NCBI GenBank assembly: GCA_036386835.1
Contig: DASVUX010000041.1
Location: 1 to 64,000, forward strand
DNA from: 2-12-FULL-35-15 sp036386835
GTDB taxonomy: Bacteria > Bacteroidota > Bacteroidia > 2-12-FULL-35-15
Direction: 5' to 3'
Length of the DNA: 64,000 nt
Below the pieces are notes generated by a model. It had not been told where the DNA came from. It searched no databases and was given only the letters and a program-made list of their open reading frames with translations. This document shows, in pieces, positions 1-9,902 of this stretch. How positions within the stretch are numbered: position 1 is the stretch's first letter; every line of letters begins with the position of its first letter. The translations under genes were made by a program, and so were the position numbers.

Positions 1-1118
1 ATATTCCCGTTTGCTGTTAAAAGTGTTCCGAAGATGTACGTTGTTGAAACTGCTACAAAGCTCATCATCAGGTAACCGAATATTGCTGAGGCTTCACTGA
101 GATGGATGTTATAGACCTCAAGCGACTCATTGGGATTTCGCGGATAAAGCCATTCCATTAATTCCGTGCTGAAAAAGAGACAGCCCACCCCGATCATTAT
201 TGCGGGAGTGATCAGAAGCGTGCTGATGAGCTTAACAAGCGATTCTACAGACTCTTTATATTTAAGCATCCGCGAAAATATAGGAAGCAGCATCCCGGCC
301 GTAAGGAAAGCGATCATGTTAGTCGCATCAAGAAGCCTGAATGCCTGTGCATAAATCCCCGACTGCACATCACCTACTCCGGCAGGGAGCATACGCTCGA
401 TCATAACCGAATCGATACGGTTATAAAAAGACATCAGCAGCGTCAGGATCGCAAAGGGAAGGCTTTTCTTCAGGATCATTAAAGAGAATGCCTTGTTCAG
501 ATGCCACCTGAATGAATTGGTCTTTCTTAAAATTATAAAGAAAATAGTTATTGAACTGATAAGGAGCGAGCAGGTTTGAGCGTATACAAAATACATAATC
601 CCGTTAGGGCCTTTAAAGATTTCGAGCTTAAACATCACAAGACAGATGATGATCAAAAGTACCCGGTCCATCACAGAAACAAAACTGTCGGTTTTAAATA
701 AATGCAGTCCCGCGAGGTTGGAACGCATGTAATTGATAAAGAACAGGAGGAACATATTAAAACCCTGGACAATAAGTAGCTTCATAATCCTTGTATCGTA
801 GCCGATCAGCAGCCCCGTTACCACGGTGATTACAATGTAGATAACGGCAAGAATGATCTTCAGGCTGAACAGGCTCGAAAAATGCTTTGTCAGCAGATGA
901 TTATTCTGCGCAATGTTCTTGTTATTGAAATTTGTGATCCCGAAATCCAGGATAATGGTAAGCAGGAAGGAAAAATTGAAAATGGCGAAATAGATGCCGT
1001 AGTTTGCAGGCCCTACCTGGTTCTGAACCTCCCGCTCGATCCCAAGGATATAGATGGGCTTGATAAGCAGGTTCATGAATAAAAGTAAAGCAAGATTCGC
1101 TACAAACTTTTTTTGCAT
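1..1118 (-). CDS. Oligosaccharide flippase (Wzx/MATE-like), 3' end missing
   Basis: This open frame starts at the ATG complementary to 1116-1118 and runs off the left edge without a stop, so about 372 N-terminal residues are visible. The translation is almost continuously hydrophobic, with many membrane-spanning segments separated by short basic loops, beginning MQKKFVANLALLLFMNLLIK. The pattern is that of the polysaccharide biosynthesis/oligosaccharide flippase family, which moves undecaprenyl-linked sugar units across the inner membrane. It begins 17 bases after the stop of the FkbM methyltransferase on the same strand, so the two are probably co-transcribed. With the divergent glycosyltransferase they form the edge of a surface polysaccharide locus. 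The family is assigned from topology and general resemblance, since no short catalytic motif exists. Confidence 0.8.
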   Translation of the reverse strand, partial: MQKKFVANLALLLFMNLLIKPIYILGIEREVQNQVGPANYGIYFAIFNFSFLLTIILDFGITNFNNKNIAQNNHLLTKHFSSLFSLKIILAVIYIVITVVTGLLIGYDTRIMKLLIVQGFNMFLLFFINYMRSNLAGLHLFKTDSFVSVMDRVLLIIICLVMFKLEIFKGPNGIMYFVYAQTCSLLISSITIFFIILRKTNSFRWHLNKAFSLMILKKSLPFAILTLLMSFYNRIDSVMIERMLPAGVGDVQSGIYAQAFRLLDATNMIAFLTAGMLLPIFSRMLKYKESVESLVKLISTLLITPAIMIGVGCLFFSTELMEWLYPRNPNESLEVYNIHLSEASAIFGYLMMSFVAVSTTYIFGTLLTANGN

Positions 1119-1135
1119 CTTTAAATGTAATGATT

Positions 1136-1909
1136 TTAAGCAGGGATGAAGATAAAATTCTGCTTCACATGTACAGAAGGATTAAATATGACAAGACTTC
1201 CGTCAACCGCCACAAAAGTTTTATAATTCAGCGAATCAAAAAGGTCAAAGCATTTGTACCTGTTATCATTATCCCACAACTCAGCGTAAACAACCGGTTT
1301 GTTCTTTTCCATAAGTTTTTTGGCCCCGTCCAGGACAAAGAACTCAAAATTCTCCACATCGATCTTTATAGCACTGATCCGCTGAGGGCAATCACATAAT
1401 TCAGGCATATTATCAAGCATCCTCAAAGGCACTTTAAATCTTTCCCCTTCGTTATTATCAGGTATTGTATCATGCACTACATGGCTCAGTCCCTGCATCC
1501 TCACTGAAGAGATTACCGGCATTACCATTTCGGCCTCACCCTCCGTATTTCCTAATGCGATCTCAAACAAACGGACATTCGTAAGTTTAAAATAGTTTAC
1601 AATGCGCTTAAAGGCTGTAATATTATTGGGCATTGGCTCAAAGCTGTAAACGGTGGAGCCTTTTATCCTTGAAAGATGCACCGTCATTATCCCGATATTT
1701 GCCCCGATATCAAGCACTGCAGTCCCTTCCGGGATTAACCCGAGGAACTGAAAGAAGTCCTTTTCTTTCCTGTCACGCTTTAAAGTATAAATCTTAAAAA
1801 GTGAAAATATAAAAAGGTAATTCTTAAAGCCTAAAAGCTGGTGCAAGATTAATTTAGCAGCATTTTTCATCCGGGCTGTAAAAGTATCATTTTTATGCAA
1901 ATAAGTCAT
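1136..1909 (-). CDS. FkbM family SAM-dependent methyltransferase
   Basis: The protein is 257 residues. SAM-binding motif I, VLDIGANIG, lies at about residues 65-73, followed by the acidic ribose-binding position in VYSFEPMP near residue 90. The C-terminal part has the family signature KIDVENFEFFVLDGA and then VVYAELW, typical of FkbM methyltransferases that methylate hydroxyls of sugars or polyketides. The usual glycine of the DxEGxE signature is asparagine here. There is no signal peptide, so it should act in the cytoplasm. Its neighbours, a flippase and a GT4 glycosyltransferase, suggest it modifies a surface glycan; this is inference. The start was taken at the ATG at 1907-1909. Confidence 0.85.
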   Translation of the reverse strand: MTYLHKNDTFTARMKNAAKLILHQLLGFKNYLFIFSLFKIYTLKRDRKEKDFFQFLGLIPEGTAVLDIGANIGIMTVHLSRIKGSTVYSFEPMPNNITAFKRIVNYFKLTNVRLFEIALGNTEGEAEMVMPVISSVRMQGLSHVVHDTIPDNNEGERFKVPLRMLDNMPELCDCPQRISAIKIDVENFEFFVLDGAKKLMEKNKPVVYAELWDNDNRYKCFDLFDSLNYKTFVAVDGSLVIFNPSVHVKQNFIFIPA

Positions 1910-1972
1910 ACTTTTTTTAGCCCCGGGGTGCCACCCTGCATTAGGAATAATTCATTATTTTCGCCCTGATAT

Positions 1973-3100
1973 ATGAAGATCGTTGTAAACACGCGCTTGT
2001 TGTTAAAGAATAAGCTGGAAGGCATAGGATGGTTCAGCTATGAAACACTCAAGCGGATAACACGCGCTCATCCGGAACACCATTTTATTTTTCTTTTTGA
2101 CCGTGAACCGGATGAAGAATTTTTCTTTTCAGATAATGTTACTCCCCTGATTATTTCACCGCAGGCAAGGCATCCCGTGCTATTCTACATATGGTTCGAG
2201 ATCTCTGTTGCGTCCATACTTAAAAAGCTTAAGCCTGATCTTTTTTTATCACCAGACGGATACCTTTCTTTAAATGCTGGCTGCAGGCAGCTTGCCGTTA
2301 TCCACGACCTTAACTTCGAACATTATCCCAGGGACCTGTCTTTCCTTGTAAGAAAGTATTACAAATACTTTTTCCCGAAATTTGCCGAAAAAGCCACGCG
2401 TATAGCAACCGTTTCGGAGTTCTCCAAAAGAGATCTTGTAACAACATACGGGATAGCTGAAAAGAAAATAGATGTTGTTTTTAATGGCTGCAACCCTATC
2501 TACATTCCTGCAACACCGGAAATAAAAACTGCAACAAAAGCAAAGTACTCTGAGAACAGCGAGTATTTCCTGTTTATCGGGGCCCTGCACCCGAGAAAGA
2601 ACATTGCACGGCTTTTTCTTGCATTTGACAAATACAAAGCAGCTTCCGGAAGTGAAACCAAGCTCATAATAGTTGGTGCAAAGTATTACTGGACTGATGA
2701 AATAAAAAAGACTTACAGCGCTATGGATTCCAGGCGGGATGTTATTTTCACAGGCCGCCTGAGCAGCGGCCAGCTAAAGGATGTTCTTGCATCCGCTCTT
2801 GCCCTTACGTATGTTCCGTACTTTGAAGGTTTCGGGATCCCCATTATAGAAGCTTTCAATTGCCATACTCCCGTAATTACCAGCAATATCACCTCCATGC
2901 CTGAAGTTGCAGGAGATGCAGCCTTACTGGTGGACCCGTTTTCCGTTGATTCCATCGCGGAAGGAATGAGAAAGATCGCATCCGATGAGTCCCTTCGGGC
3001 CGATCTGGTTGAGAAAGGCAGGTTACGTGCACAGGATTTCAGCTGGGATAAAACTGCAGAAGCCTTGTGGCAGAGCATCCTGAAAACCGTAAACCATTAG
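1973..3100 (+). CDS. GT4 family glycosyltransferase (GT-B fold)
   Basis: The protein is 375 residues with the two-domain layout of family 4 glycosyltransferases. The N-terminal half contains LAVIHDLNFEHYP. The C-terminal half opens with GALHPRKNIARL, the nucleotide-sugar binding region, and carries the EX7E signature in FEGFGIPIIEAF near residues 284-295. It lacks membrane segments, so it probably works on a lipid-linked acceptor at the inner face of the inner membrane. It is divergent from the FkbM methyltransferase across 63 bases. A TATTTTCG element at 1956-1963, one base off the Bacteroidota -7 box, lies just before the start. The sugar and acceptor cannot be read from the sequence. Confidence 0.9.
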   Translation: MKIVVNTRLLLKNKLEGIGWFSYETLKRITRAHPEHHFIFLFDREPDEEFFFSDNVTPLIISPQARHPVLFYIWFEISVASILKKLKPDLFLSPDGYLSLNAGCRQLAVIHDLNFEHYPRDLSFLVRKYYKYFFPKFAEKATRIATVSEFSKRDLVTTYGIAEKKIDVVFNGCNPIYIPATPEIKTATKAKYSENSEYFLFIGALHPRKNIARLFLAFDKYKAASGSETKLIIVGAKYYWTDEIKKTYSAMDSRRDVIFTGRLSSGQLKDVLASALALTYVPYFEGFGIPIIEAFNCHTPVITSNITSMPEVAGDAALLVDPFSVDSIAEGMRKIASDESLRADLVEKGRLRAQDFSWDKTAEALWQSILKTVNH

Positions 3101-3194
3101 ATCTAATGCTGTTTTTCATTCCCGGCAGTAAGAAAGTACGAAAACTGTGGAAAAGTATTTAATAAAGTAAAATACATAAATCGTATTTTCGTAC

Positions 3195-3794
3195 ATGTTG
3201 AAAAAATACCTGGATAAAACCCTGATCGAAGCCGGCTGCGATGAAGCCGGAAGAGGCTGTCTTGCAGGACCGGTATTTGCTGCAGCTGTAATCCTGCCTA
3301 AAAAATTCAAGCATAGCCTCCTTAATGATTCCAAAAAGCTGAACGACAGCCAGCGAAGGGAACTTCGGCCTATTATTGAAGCATCCGCAATTGCGTGGGC
3401 GGTAGCACAGGTAAGCTCCGAGGAAATTGACAGGATCAACATCCTGAATGCATCGTTCCTGGCTATGCACAGAGCCATTGACCAGCTTCCTGTAATACCC
3501 GAAAGCCTGCTTATTGACGGCAACCGGTTTAAAAAGTACAAAGACATCCCCCATCATTGTATTATTGAAGGAGATGGTAAATACATGAGTATTGCCGCTG
3601 CATCTATTCTTGCAAAGACTTACCGTGATGACTACATGATCGAACTCCATCATTCCTTTCCGCATTATGACTGGTTCAATAACAAGGCATACGCTACACT
3701 CAGTCACCGGAATGCGATTCTGGAACACGGGGTAACAGAACATCACAGGAAAAGCTTCACCCTTGTGCCTGAACAACTCGAGCTCAGCCTATAA
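3195..3794 (+). CDS. rnhB: Ribonuclease HII
   Basis: The protein is 199 residues, the normal length for RNase HII, which cuts the RNA strand of RNA-DNA hybrids and starts removal of misincorporated ribonucleotides. The hallmark CDEAGRG motif gives catalytic Asp16 and Glu17. Further acidic residues occur in LLIDGN (Asp108) and YRDDY (about 145-146), completing the expected four-carboxylate site. EGDGKYMSIAAASILAK is the usual conserved block before the last acid. A TATTTTCG element (3184-3191) ends only three bases before the ATG, so the transcript may be leaderless. The gene stands alone between the glycosyltransferase and the large membrane protein. Confidence 0.96.
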   Translation: MLKKYLDKTLIEAGCDEAGRGCLAGPVFAAAVILPKKFKHSLLNDSKKLNDSQRRELRPIIEASAIAWAVAQVSSEEIDRINILNASFLAMHRAIDQLPVIPESLLIDGNRFKKYKDIPHHCIIEGDGKYMSIAAASILAKTYRDDYMIELHHSFPHYDWFNNKAYATLSHRNAILEHGVTEHHRKSFTLVPEQLELSL

Positions 3795-3932
3795 TTCCAG
3801 GCTTTTCCCTAACGCACTTCCACTCTTCCAAATACGTCTTTTAATGCACTGCTGTCTGTTAGTAATTAGTTTTTACGAATCTCCACCACACGAAATCCCT
3901 GCTTAATTTGCAATGGTAATTACCGGATCATC

Positions 3933-6668
3933 ATGACCAGGAAAATTGTTTTCGCTTCATTCATAGCACTGTGCCTCTTTGCAGGAGTGTACTGGTTCTT
4001 GTACACGAAAGAAGCACGGAAACCTGTGAGTGCCGGAATGGCCGTCATTCCCGCTGATGCTGTGCTGATCTTTGAAAGTAAGCAATCATTAAATACCTGG
4101 CGAAAGCTTTCACAAACAAATATCATGTGGGAAGAATTACTTGGAACTAAAGTTTTTGCAGAACTTGATGCAGAAACCCATTTTATAGACTCTATCCTTC
4201 AGACACATCCGGATATCTCAGCTTTGTTAAACGACAGGTCGCTGTTCATTTCCGTGCACCCGGATGATAATTCATCCAGGTTCCTGTTCACGTATAATTT
4301 ACCAAACAGGACATACCAGGATGACCTGGAAGACTTTTTCGAACTGATAAGTGAAAATGGCCAGCGCCCTGAACCCTCCGGGAACAATGAGCATGTTAAA
4401 AAACTGAAGTTACGCGCTAAAAAAAATCTCTTCTTTTCTTTTATAGAAGGCAACCTGGTCATGAGCAAAGAGGAAAGTCTCATCAATGATTGCTATAAAA
4501 GCGCAGAAAACGGAAACACTGCGGCAAAGAATAAGGACTTTGAGCGTGTTATACAAACGGCCGGAAAGAAAACAGATGCAAACCTGTACGTGAACTATAA
4601 ATTTTTCCCGGGTCTGCTCCGCCAGTTCGTACTGCCTGCAGCCAAAAAGAAAATAATTTCATTCTCAAACTTTGCTTCTCATTCCGGATGGGACATTATT
4701 GTAAAACCCAACGCACTTATGTTAAGCGGTTTTACTGTTTGTTCGGATTCATCAGGCGGGGAGTTTCTTGATATTTTCCGTGACCAGAAGCCCCAGCCTG
4801 TGCAGATCACGCAAGTCCTGCCCTATAATACTGCTTTAATGATCTTTTACGGCATCAGTGATCCGAATGCCTTTCATCTTGCAATGAAAGCCCACATGGA
4901 ACTGAATGATAAGCGCAGCACATATGAAAATTCCGCTGACAGCCTGCAAAACGCCATTCATGTTAATCCTGAAGAATTAATCTGGGATAATATCGATAGT
5001 GAGATTGCACTTGTGATAACAGAACCTTCAAACGCTGATCCCGCGCCCGGCACCTTTGCGGTAATCCATTCCAACAACATTGAAACCGCGCTCAGCGCAT
5101 TGAATACAATTGCCGATTCCGCTGCGGCCGGTAAGGAAACAGAAGACACCACTACTTACAAAGGCCATTTAATTAACCGAATCCGGATACCCCGTTTGCT
5201 CCCGCACCTGCTTGGAACACAATTTGCCGGCATCAATGCTCCGCATTATACAACGATAAATGATTATATCGTTTTTGGAAATTCCGTGACTGCACTTCAG
5301 GATTTCATTACCACTTTTGAAAACAACAAAACATTATCGAACGACAAGAATTATCAGTCCTTTGCTGAAAATATTTCTGCGGAAGCAAACTTTTATTTAT
5401 ACTCTGCTATAGGCAGATCGACAAATTTATATAAACATTATCTCTCCCCAGAATATTCAAAGGATATTTCTGACAACATTGAACTGTACCGCAAATTCGA
5501 ATCCGCCGGCATCCAGTTCAGCTATAACGAAGGGATGTTCTACAGCAATGCATACCTGAAATACAACCCTGTTCACAAGCAGGAAACCACTACGCTATGG
5601 GAGTCACCGCTGGATACAACATTAAGTTCAAAACCATTCCTGCTTATCAATCATAATACAAAGGCAAAGGAAGTATTTGTCCAGGATGATGCAAACAGGA
5701 TCTATCTTATAAGCAATACAGGAAAGATCATCTGGACAAAACAACTCCAAGAGAAGATCATGAGCGATGTTCTCCAGGTGGACGTTTTAAAGAATGACAA
5801 GCTGCAGCTGATCTTCAATACAAGATCGAAAATTTACATGTTCGACCGCAACGGCAATGACATGAAAGGTTTCCCAATAACATTGAAGCATCCGGCAACA
5901 AATGCATTATCTGTGGTGGATTATGAAAACAGCCGTGATTACAGGATCTTTATTGCTACTGAGGACAGGAAGTTAAACTGTTTCAATGCAGCGGGTGAAA
6001 CCGTAAAAGGCTTTGAAGCGGAGAAGACCAAAAGTCCGGTTTACCTTCCGGTGCAATATTTCCGTTCGGGCAACAGGGATAATCTTTGCGCGGTTGATGT
6101 GAAAGGAATGGTCAGTATTCTTGACAGGCATGGAAAAATACGCCTTCAACTACAAGAACAATTAGCACAGGGGATCCGTAATTTTTTTATTGATGCTGGA
6201 AAAGATAACAGCAAAACCACAATAGTGGCATCCGATACATCAGGAACAGTGATGAGGATAAGTTTGTCAGGAAATAAAGAAGAATTGAAATTCCAGGATT
6301 TTGAAACATCGCCTTATTTTGATTATAAAGATCTCAATAATGATAAAACGAAAGAATATATTTTTGTAACCCGTACAGAGCTGAAAGTATTTAATGCCGA
6401 CAAATCTCTGTTATTCAGCTATCCCTTTGTTTTACCTGTAAACCAGATCCCGCAATTCTTCCTGTTCCCGGATGGCACCGGCAAGATCGGCATAGCTTCG
6501 GAAGCCGCTTCAGAGCTCTACCTGTTCAACGATAATGGTTCGTTGTACAACTCGTTCCCTTTAAAAGGCAAAACGCCATTCAGCATAGGCGACCTTAATA
6601 ACGAGGGAATATTCAACATTGTTACCGGCAGTCCTGAGAAAAGCATCTACGTTTATCAGCTGCAATAG
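3933..6668 (+). CDS. Membrane-anchored DUF3352-like protein with C-terminal beta-propeller
   Basis: The protein is 911 residues. One N-terminal hydrophobic segment at about residues 4-23 looks like an uncleaved anchor or signal peptide. The following 550 residues begin with AVIPADAVLIFESKQSLNTW, a layout resembling DUF3352-type bacterial proteins. From about residue 570 the sequence changes to short strands with recurring patterns such as GKIIWTKQL, GNDMKGFPI and GETVKGFEA, ending in DLNNEGIFNIVTGSPEKSIY. This resembles a PQQ- or FG-GAP-like beta-propeller. No catalytic motif was recognised, so function is unknown; a periplasmic or surface scaffolding role is a guess. It is a single gene with 137 bases before it and 82 after it. 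Confidence 0.7.
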   Translation: MTRKIVFASFIALCLFAGVYWFLYTKEARKPVSAGMAVIPADAVLIFESKQSLNTWRKLSQTNIMWEELLGTKVFAELDAETHFIDSILQTHPDISALLNDRSLFISVHPDDNSSRFLFTYNLPNRTYQDDLEDFFELISENGQRPEPSGNNEHVKKLKLRAKKNLFFSFIEGNLVMSKEESLINDCYKSAENGNTAAKNKDFERVIQTAGKKTDANLYVNYKFFPGLLRQFVLPAAKKKIISFSNFASHSGWDIIVKPNALMLSGFTVCSDSSGGEFLDIFRDQKPQPVQITQVLPYNTALMIFYGISDPNAFHLAMKAHMELNDKRSTYENSADSLQNAIHVNPEELIWDNIDSEIALVITEPSNADPAPGTFAVIHSNNIETALSALNTIADSAAAGKETEDTTTYKGHLINRIRIPRLLPHLLGTQFAGINAPHYTTINDYIVFGNSVTALQDFITTFENNKTLSNDKNYQSFAENISAEANFYLYSAIGRSTNLYKHYLSPEYSKDISDNIELYRKFESAGIQFSYNEGMFYSNAYLKYNPVHKQETTTLWESPLDTTLSSKPFLLINHNTKAKEVFVQDDANRIYLISNTGKIIWTKQLQEKIMSDVLQVDVLKNDKLQLIFNTRSKIYMFDRNGNDMKGFPITLKHPATNALSVVDYENSRDYRIFIATEDRKLNCFNAAGETVKGFEAEKTKSPVYLPVQYFRSGNRDNLCAVDVKGMVSILDRHGKIRLQLQEQLAQGIRNFFIDAGKDNSKTTIVASDTSGTVMRISLSGNKEELKFQDFETSPYFDYKDLNNDKTKEYIFVTRTELKVFNADKSLLFSYPFVLPVNQIPQFFLFPDGTGKIGIASEAASELYLFNDNGSLYNSFPLKGKTPFSIGDLNNEGIFNIVTGSPEKSIYVYQLQ

Positions 6669-6750
6669 GGCTTACAGCGGAATTTTTGCCGATTGTATGA
6701 TTTTCAAAAAATCATTACCTTCACAATCCATATTAATCTAAAATGCTACA

Positions 6751-9225
6751 ATGATGAAAAAACTACTTATAGTTTTAACTTCAGTTCTCAGCTGCTCTTC
6801 CCTTTCGATGGCCCAGGATTTTTTAGGGTATATCAACAGTAATTATTCGGGGATTACCGGGGTGGACCTCAACCCCGCGAATGTGGTGAACAGCAGGTAT
6901 AAAGTTGACGTTACACTGGCGGGGCTCAGCCTCAATGCTTATAACAATTATGTTGGCCTTAAACGCACCGCGCTGAAAAAAGACCAGAATGGCGAATACG
7001 CTGCTTTCAAGGATACTTCTTTCGCAGAAAACTATCTGAGTACGAGGGATAATAATAATGTAAATAAGTCAGTTTATTTTTCGAATCAGATTGTAGGCCC
7101 TTCCTTCCTTGTTAGTTTAGGAACAAAAAATGCAATTGGCTTTAAAAGTAAAGTGCGCACAATCCTTAACGCAGACGGGATTGAGCCCGACCTCGCAAAG
7201 CTTTCTTACTACAGTCTTGATTACCCTGACTTATGGACCCTGCGGCTTAGCAATGAGAACCTGAGCTTGCAGACCATGACCTGGGCTGAGTATGGTTTGT
7301 CCTACGGCCACGTATTCAAGGATGACGGGCCGCATTTTTTCAAGGCAGGTATCACCGCAAAATATATCCAGGGAATTCAATCTGCTTACATGAGCATCCA
7401 GAACCTGGAATATGAATTAACAGATGATACAACAGCATCTATCTTTCAGTCTGATGTAAGCTACGGGCACTCCACCAGCTGGGAAGGCGAAAATGTTGAG
7501 CTCGGGTTTAAAAACTCCTCTTTGTTTTCATGGGGACTCGACCTTGGAGTGGTTTACGAATGGCGGCCGGATTACCAGGACTACAAATATGATATGGATG
7601 GAGAAAGCAATCTCTGGAGAAAGGATAAAAACAAATATAAGCTGAAAGTGGGGCTGTCTGCGGTTGATCTTGGCTGGGTTAAATTTAAGAAAGGCAGCCG
7701 CTCAAGGGATTTTACTGCGGACATTAATTACTGGAGCCTTCATGATTTTGATAATGTAGAGAACTTTGATGATTTCGATAGTATCCTGAATTACCGTTAT
7801 CCCATGAATAAAGGTGATCAGTATTACAAGATGAACCTGCCTACAGCATTCAGTATGCAGGTTGATTATAATATTTACAAAGACTTTTATGTGAACTTTA
7901 CTCCGTATTGGTCACCGCGTTCAAAAAAGAACAAAGAGAAAGTTCATGACATCACCACCTTTAGCCTTACTCCGCGGTGGGATCATAAATGGTTTGGCGC
8001 GTTCATACCGTTATCTTATGACATCACCGGGAATTTCAAGGCGGGCCTTGCGTTACGGATCGGCCCCTTGATAGTGGGAACAAACAGCTTCGGGCCGTGG
8101 GTGGCAAGAAAAGATATTTATGGGGCGGATGCCTATGCACTGCTTAAGATTCCTATCATGTACGGCCGTCCGAAAGACAGGGACAAAGACAAGATCTCGA
8201 ACAAAAAAGACAAGTGCAAGGATATTCCGGGTGTGTGGGAATTCAGGGGATGTCCTGACCGTGATGGTGATCATGTGCAGGATAAGGATGATGTTTGTCC
8301 TGATGTTGCTGGTTTACCTAAATTCAACGGATGCCCTGACAGGGATAATGACGGGATCATCGACAGCCAGGATGCATGCCCGGATTCCGCAGGATTAGCC
8401 GAATTCCAGGGATGCCCTGATACCGATGGGGACAAGATCATCGATAAAGAAGACAGCTGTCCGGCCGATGCGGGCTTAGCTGAATTCAAAGGCTGCCCTG
8501 ATAAAGATGGCGATAAGGTTATTGATAAGGAAGACCGTTGTCCTGAAAAACCGGGCCCTGCAACAAATGACGGTTGCCCTGAAGTAAAGCTGATCCTGTT
8601 GAATTCACAGGGCGCGGCATTAAAAACGGCTACAAGAGGTAAGGATGGCAGCTTCAGCTTTGACGAGTTACCTGCTGACGAGCTGGTGATCTTTAAGCTT
8701 GAAGGTGATGATGCTGGCGCTGTCAACGAGATCAAAGTCGTGGTTGGCGGTATTGCGAAACGTGCGATAAGAGATGCTAAAGATAACTTCTTTCACTTCA
8801 TCGTTCTTAAAACAGATACAAGTAAACTGAAAACGGAAGACGCCAATGATGTTGCTATCAAGCTAAACAAGGAAGAAGCAGAAGTGCTGAAAAAGGCTTT
8901 TAATAACCTTGAGTTTGCAACTGCAAAAGATGTGATCAAACAGGAATCATTCGCTTCGCTTGATGAACTTGCTGCATTAATGGCGAAAAAACCAAACTGG
9001 AGATTAAAAATATCCGGCCATACCGATAACCAGGGAAAAGCGGCAACCAACCTGAAGCTTTCTGAAAAACGCGCAAAAGCCATTCAGCAGTATCTTGTTT
9101 CGAAAGGGATCTCTGCAGACAGGTTTAAAGTTGAATGGTTCGGTCACAAGAAGCCTATCGCTGACAATAAAACGGAAGAAGGCCGCCAGAAAAACAGGCG
9201 TGTTGAAATGCTTATTATCGAATAA
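6751..9225 (+). CDS. OmpA family protein: DUF5723 barrel, TSP3-like repeats, OmpA peptidoglycan-binding domain
   Basis: The protein is 824 residues with a signal peptide ending near LSMAQ (residue 22). Residues from about 22 to 470 begin QDFLGYINSNYSGITGVDLN, typical of the DUF5723 family of Bacteroidota outer-membrane proteins, and are rich in aromatic beta-strands. Residues about 475-610 hold five Asp-rich thrombospondin type 3-like units, each with DxDGDxxxDKxDxCP and GCPD pieces, expected to bind calcium. The C-terminus is an OmpA domain with the ISGHTDNQG and RQKNRRVE motifs that bind peptidoglycan. The protein should link the outer membrane to the cell wall. ATG ATG occurs at the start and the first was used. 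A secreted 211-residue protein follows after 30 bases and may be co-expressed. Confidence 0.88.
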   Translation: MMKKLLIVLTSVLSCSSLSMAQDFLGYINSNYSGITGVDLNPANVVNSRYKVDVTLAGLSLNAYNNYVGLKRTALKKDQNGEYAAFKDTSFAENYLSTRDNNNVNKSVYFSNQIVGPSFLVSLGTKNAIGFKSKVRTILNADGIEPDLAKLSYYSLDYPDLWTLRLSNENLSLQTMTWAEYGLSYGHVFKDDGPHFFKAGITAKYIQGIQSAYMSIQNLEYELTDDTTASIFQSDVSYGHSTSWEGENVELGFKNSSLFSWGLDLGVVYEWRPDYQDYKYDMDGESNLWRKDKNKYKLKVGLSAVDLGWVKFKKGSRSRDFTADINYWSLHDFDNVENFDDFDSILNYRYPMNKGDQYYKMNLPTAFSMQVDYNIYKDFYVNFTPYWSPRSKKNKEKVHDITTFSLTPRWDHKWFGAFIPLSYDITGNFKAGLALRIGPLIVGTNSFGPWVARKDIYGADAYALLKIPIMYGRPKDRDKDKISNKKDKCKDIPGVWEFRGCPDRDGDHVQDKDDVCPDVAGLPKFNGCPDRDNDGIIDSQDACPDSAGLAEFQGCPDTDGDKIIDKEDSCPADAGLAEFKGCPDKDGDKVIDKEDRCPEKPGPATNDGCPEVKLILLNSQGAALKTATRGKDGSFSFDELPADELVIFKLEGDDAGAVNEIKVVVGGIAKRAIRDAKDNFFHFIVLKTDTSKLKTEDANDVAIKLNKEEAEVLKKAFNNLEFATAKDVIKQESFASLDELAALMAKKPNWRLKISGHTDNQGKAATNLKLSEKRAKAIQQYLVSKGISADRFKVEWFGHKKPIADNKTEEGRQKNRRVEMLIIE
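8175..8580 (+). repeat. Thrombospondin type 3-like coding repeats
   Basis: Five degenerate units of about 78 bases inside the OmpA gene encode Asp-rich calcium-binding-type loops, each closing with a GCPD- or GCPE-like segment. The cysteines come in pairs per unit (C near DxC, C in GCP), matching TSP3 geometry. These are protein repeats diverged at the DNA level, not a DNA-level array. Confidence 0.8.
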
Positions 9226-9255
9226 TCTTTTGTTAAACTTAATAAAATATGAACT

Positions 9256-9891
9256 ATGAAAAAGCTGGTTTTTCTTTCAGTATGTTTTATGACTGTTCTT
9301 TCGGCTAAAGCGCAGTCATCCAAAGATGTATTCACTGCAACTGAAATTGTATGGTACGGGCTTGATTTTACCAACGCTAAGTTTGTCGGCCAGTTCGACC
9401 AGGGGTTCGGGGCATTGCCTGCAACCGGTACGGATATGAAAAATAAATGGATCCCTCAATGGAATGCATTAATAGCGAAAGAACCTCAGAATTTTAAACT
9501 AAAGGATGCTTTTCGGAAGGATAATATTTATTACGATATGGCACCGGTCAACGAAATAAACAGCAAAATTGATGTTGACAAGGCAATGACCTATAATGCG
9601 GGAAAGATAGAGCGCCCGGAGATCGATGCCATGGTTAATAAATACGGCACAGGAGACAAAAAATCGGGGATCGGATTATCCTTCATCATTGAGAATTTTG
9701 ACAAGAACATGGAGATGGCAAGTTTGTACGTTACATTTTTTGACATCGCTACAAAAAAGGTTTTGTTTGTGGAAAAAATGACAGGCAAAGCAATGGGTGT
9801 AGGAATGCGGAATTACTGGGCCGGAGCCATCAAAGCCATAATTAAACAAATTGATTCATCGGAATATAAAAACTGGAAGGCAAAAGCCTGA
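9256..9891 (+). CDS. Hypothetical secreted protein
   Basis: The protein is 211 residues with a clear signal peptide, MKKLVFLSVCFMTVLSAKAQ, ending in the AxAQ pattern common in Bacteroidota. The mature part starts SSKDVFTATEIVWYGLDFTN and has no recognised catalytic motif; the WYGLDFT block near the N-terminus looks like a conserved family feature. It lies 30 bases after the OmpA-family gene and is followed by a strong terminator, so it is probably the last gene of that transcript. Function is not assigned. Confidence 0.75.
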   Translation: MKKLVFLSVCFMTVLSAKAQSSKDVFTATEIVWYGLDFTNAKFVGQFDQGFGALPATGTDMKNKWIPQWNALIAKEPQNFKLKDAFRKDNIYYDMAPVNEINSKIDVDKAMTYNAGKIERPEIDAMVNKYGTGDKKSGIGLSFIIENFDKNMEMASLYVTFFDIATKKVLFVEKMTGKAMGVGMRNYWAGAIKAIIKQIDSSEYKNWKAKA

Positions 9892-9902
9892 TACCCGATT
9901 TT

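Noticed and set aside
3095..3108. Palindrome CATTAGATCTAATG across the stop of the glycosyltransferase gene
   Set aside because: Only a two-base loop is possible and the T run is weak; not convincing as a terminator.
3159..3776. A 205-codon minus-strand frame opposite rnhB
   Set aside because: The plus strand encodes a complete RNase HII with all catalytic residues; the antisense frame shows no domain.
6697..6715. Perfect 8-base A/T-rich hairpin before the OmpA gene
   Set aside because: ATGATTTT-CAA-AAAATCAT is low in G/C and lacks a following T run; likely chance.
8271..8735. A 154-codon open frame on the minus strand opposite the OmpA gene
   Set aside because: It lies opposite the TSP3-like repeats, is very Ser/Pro-rich and has no start region or family motif; it is a shadow of the repeats.
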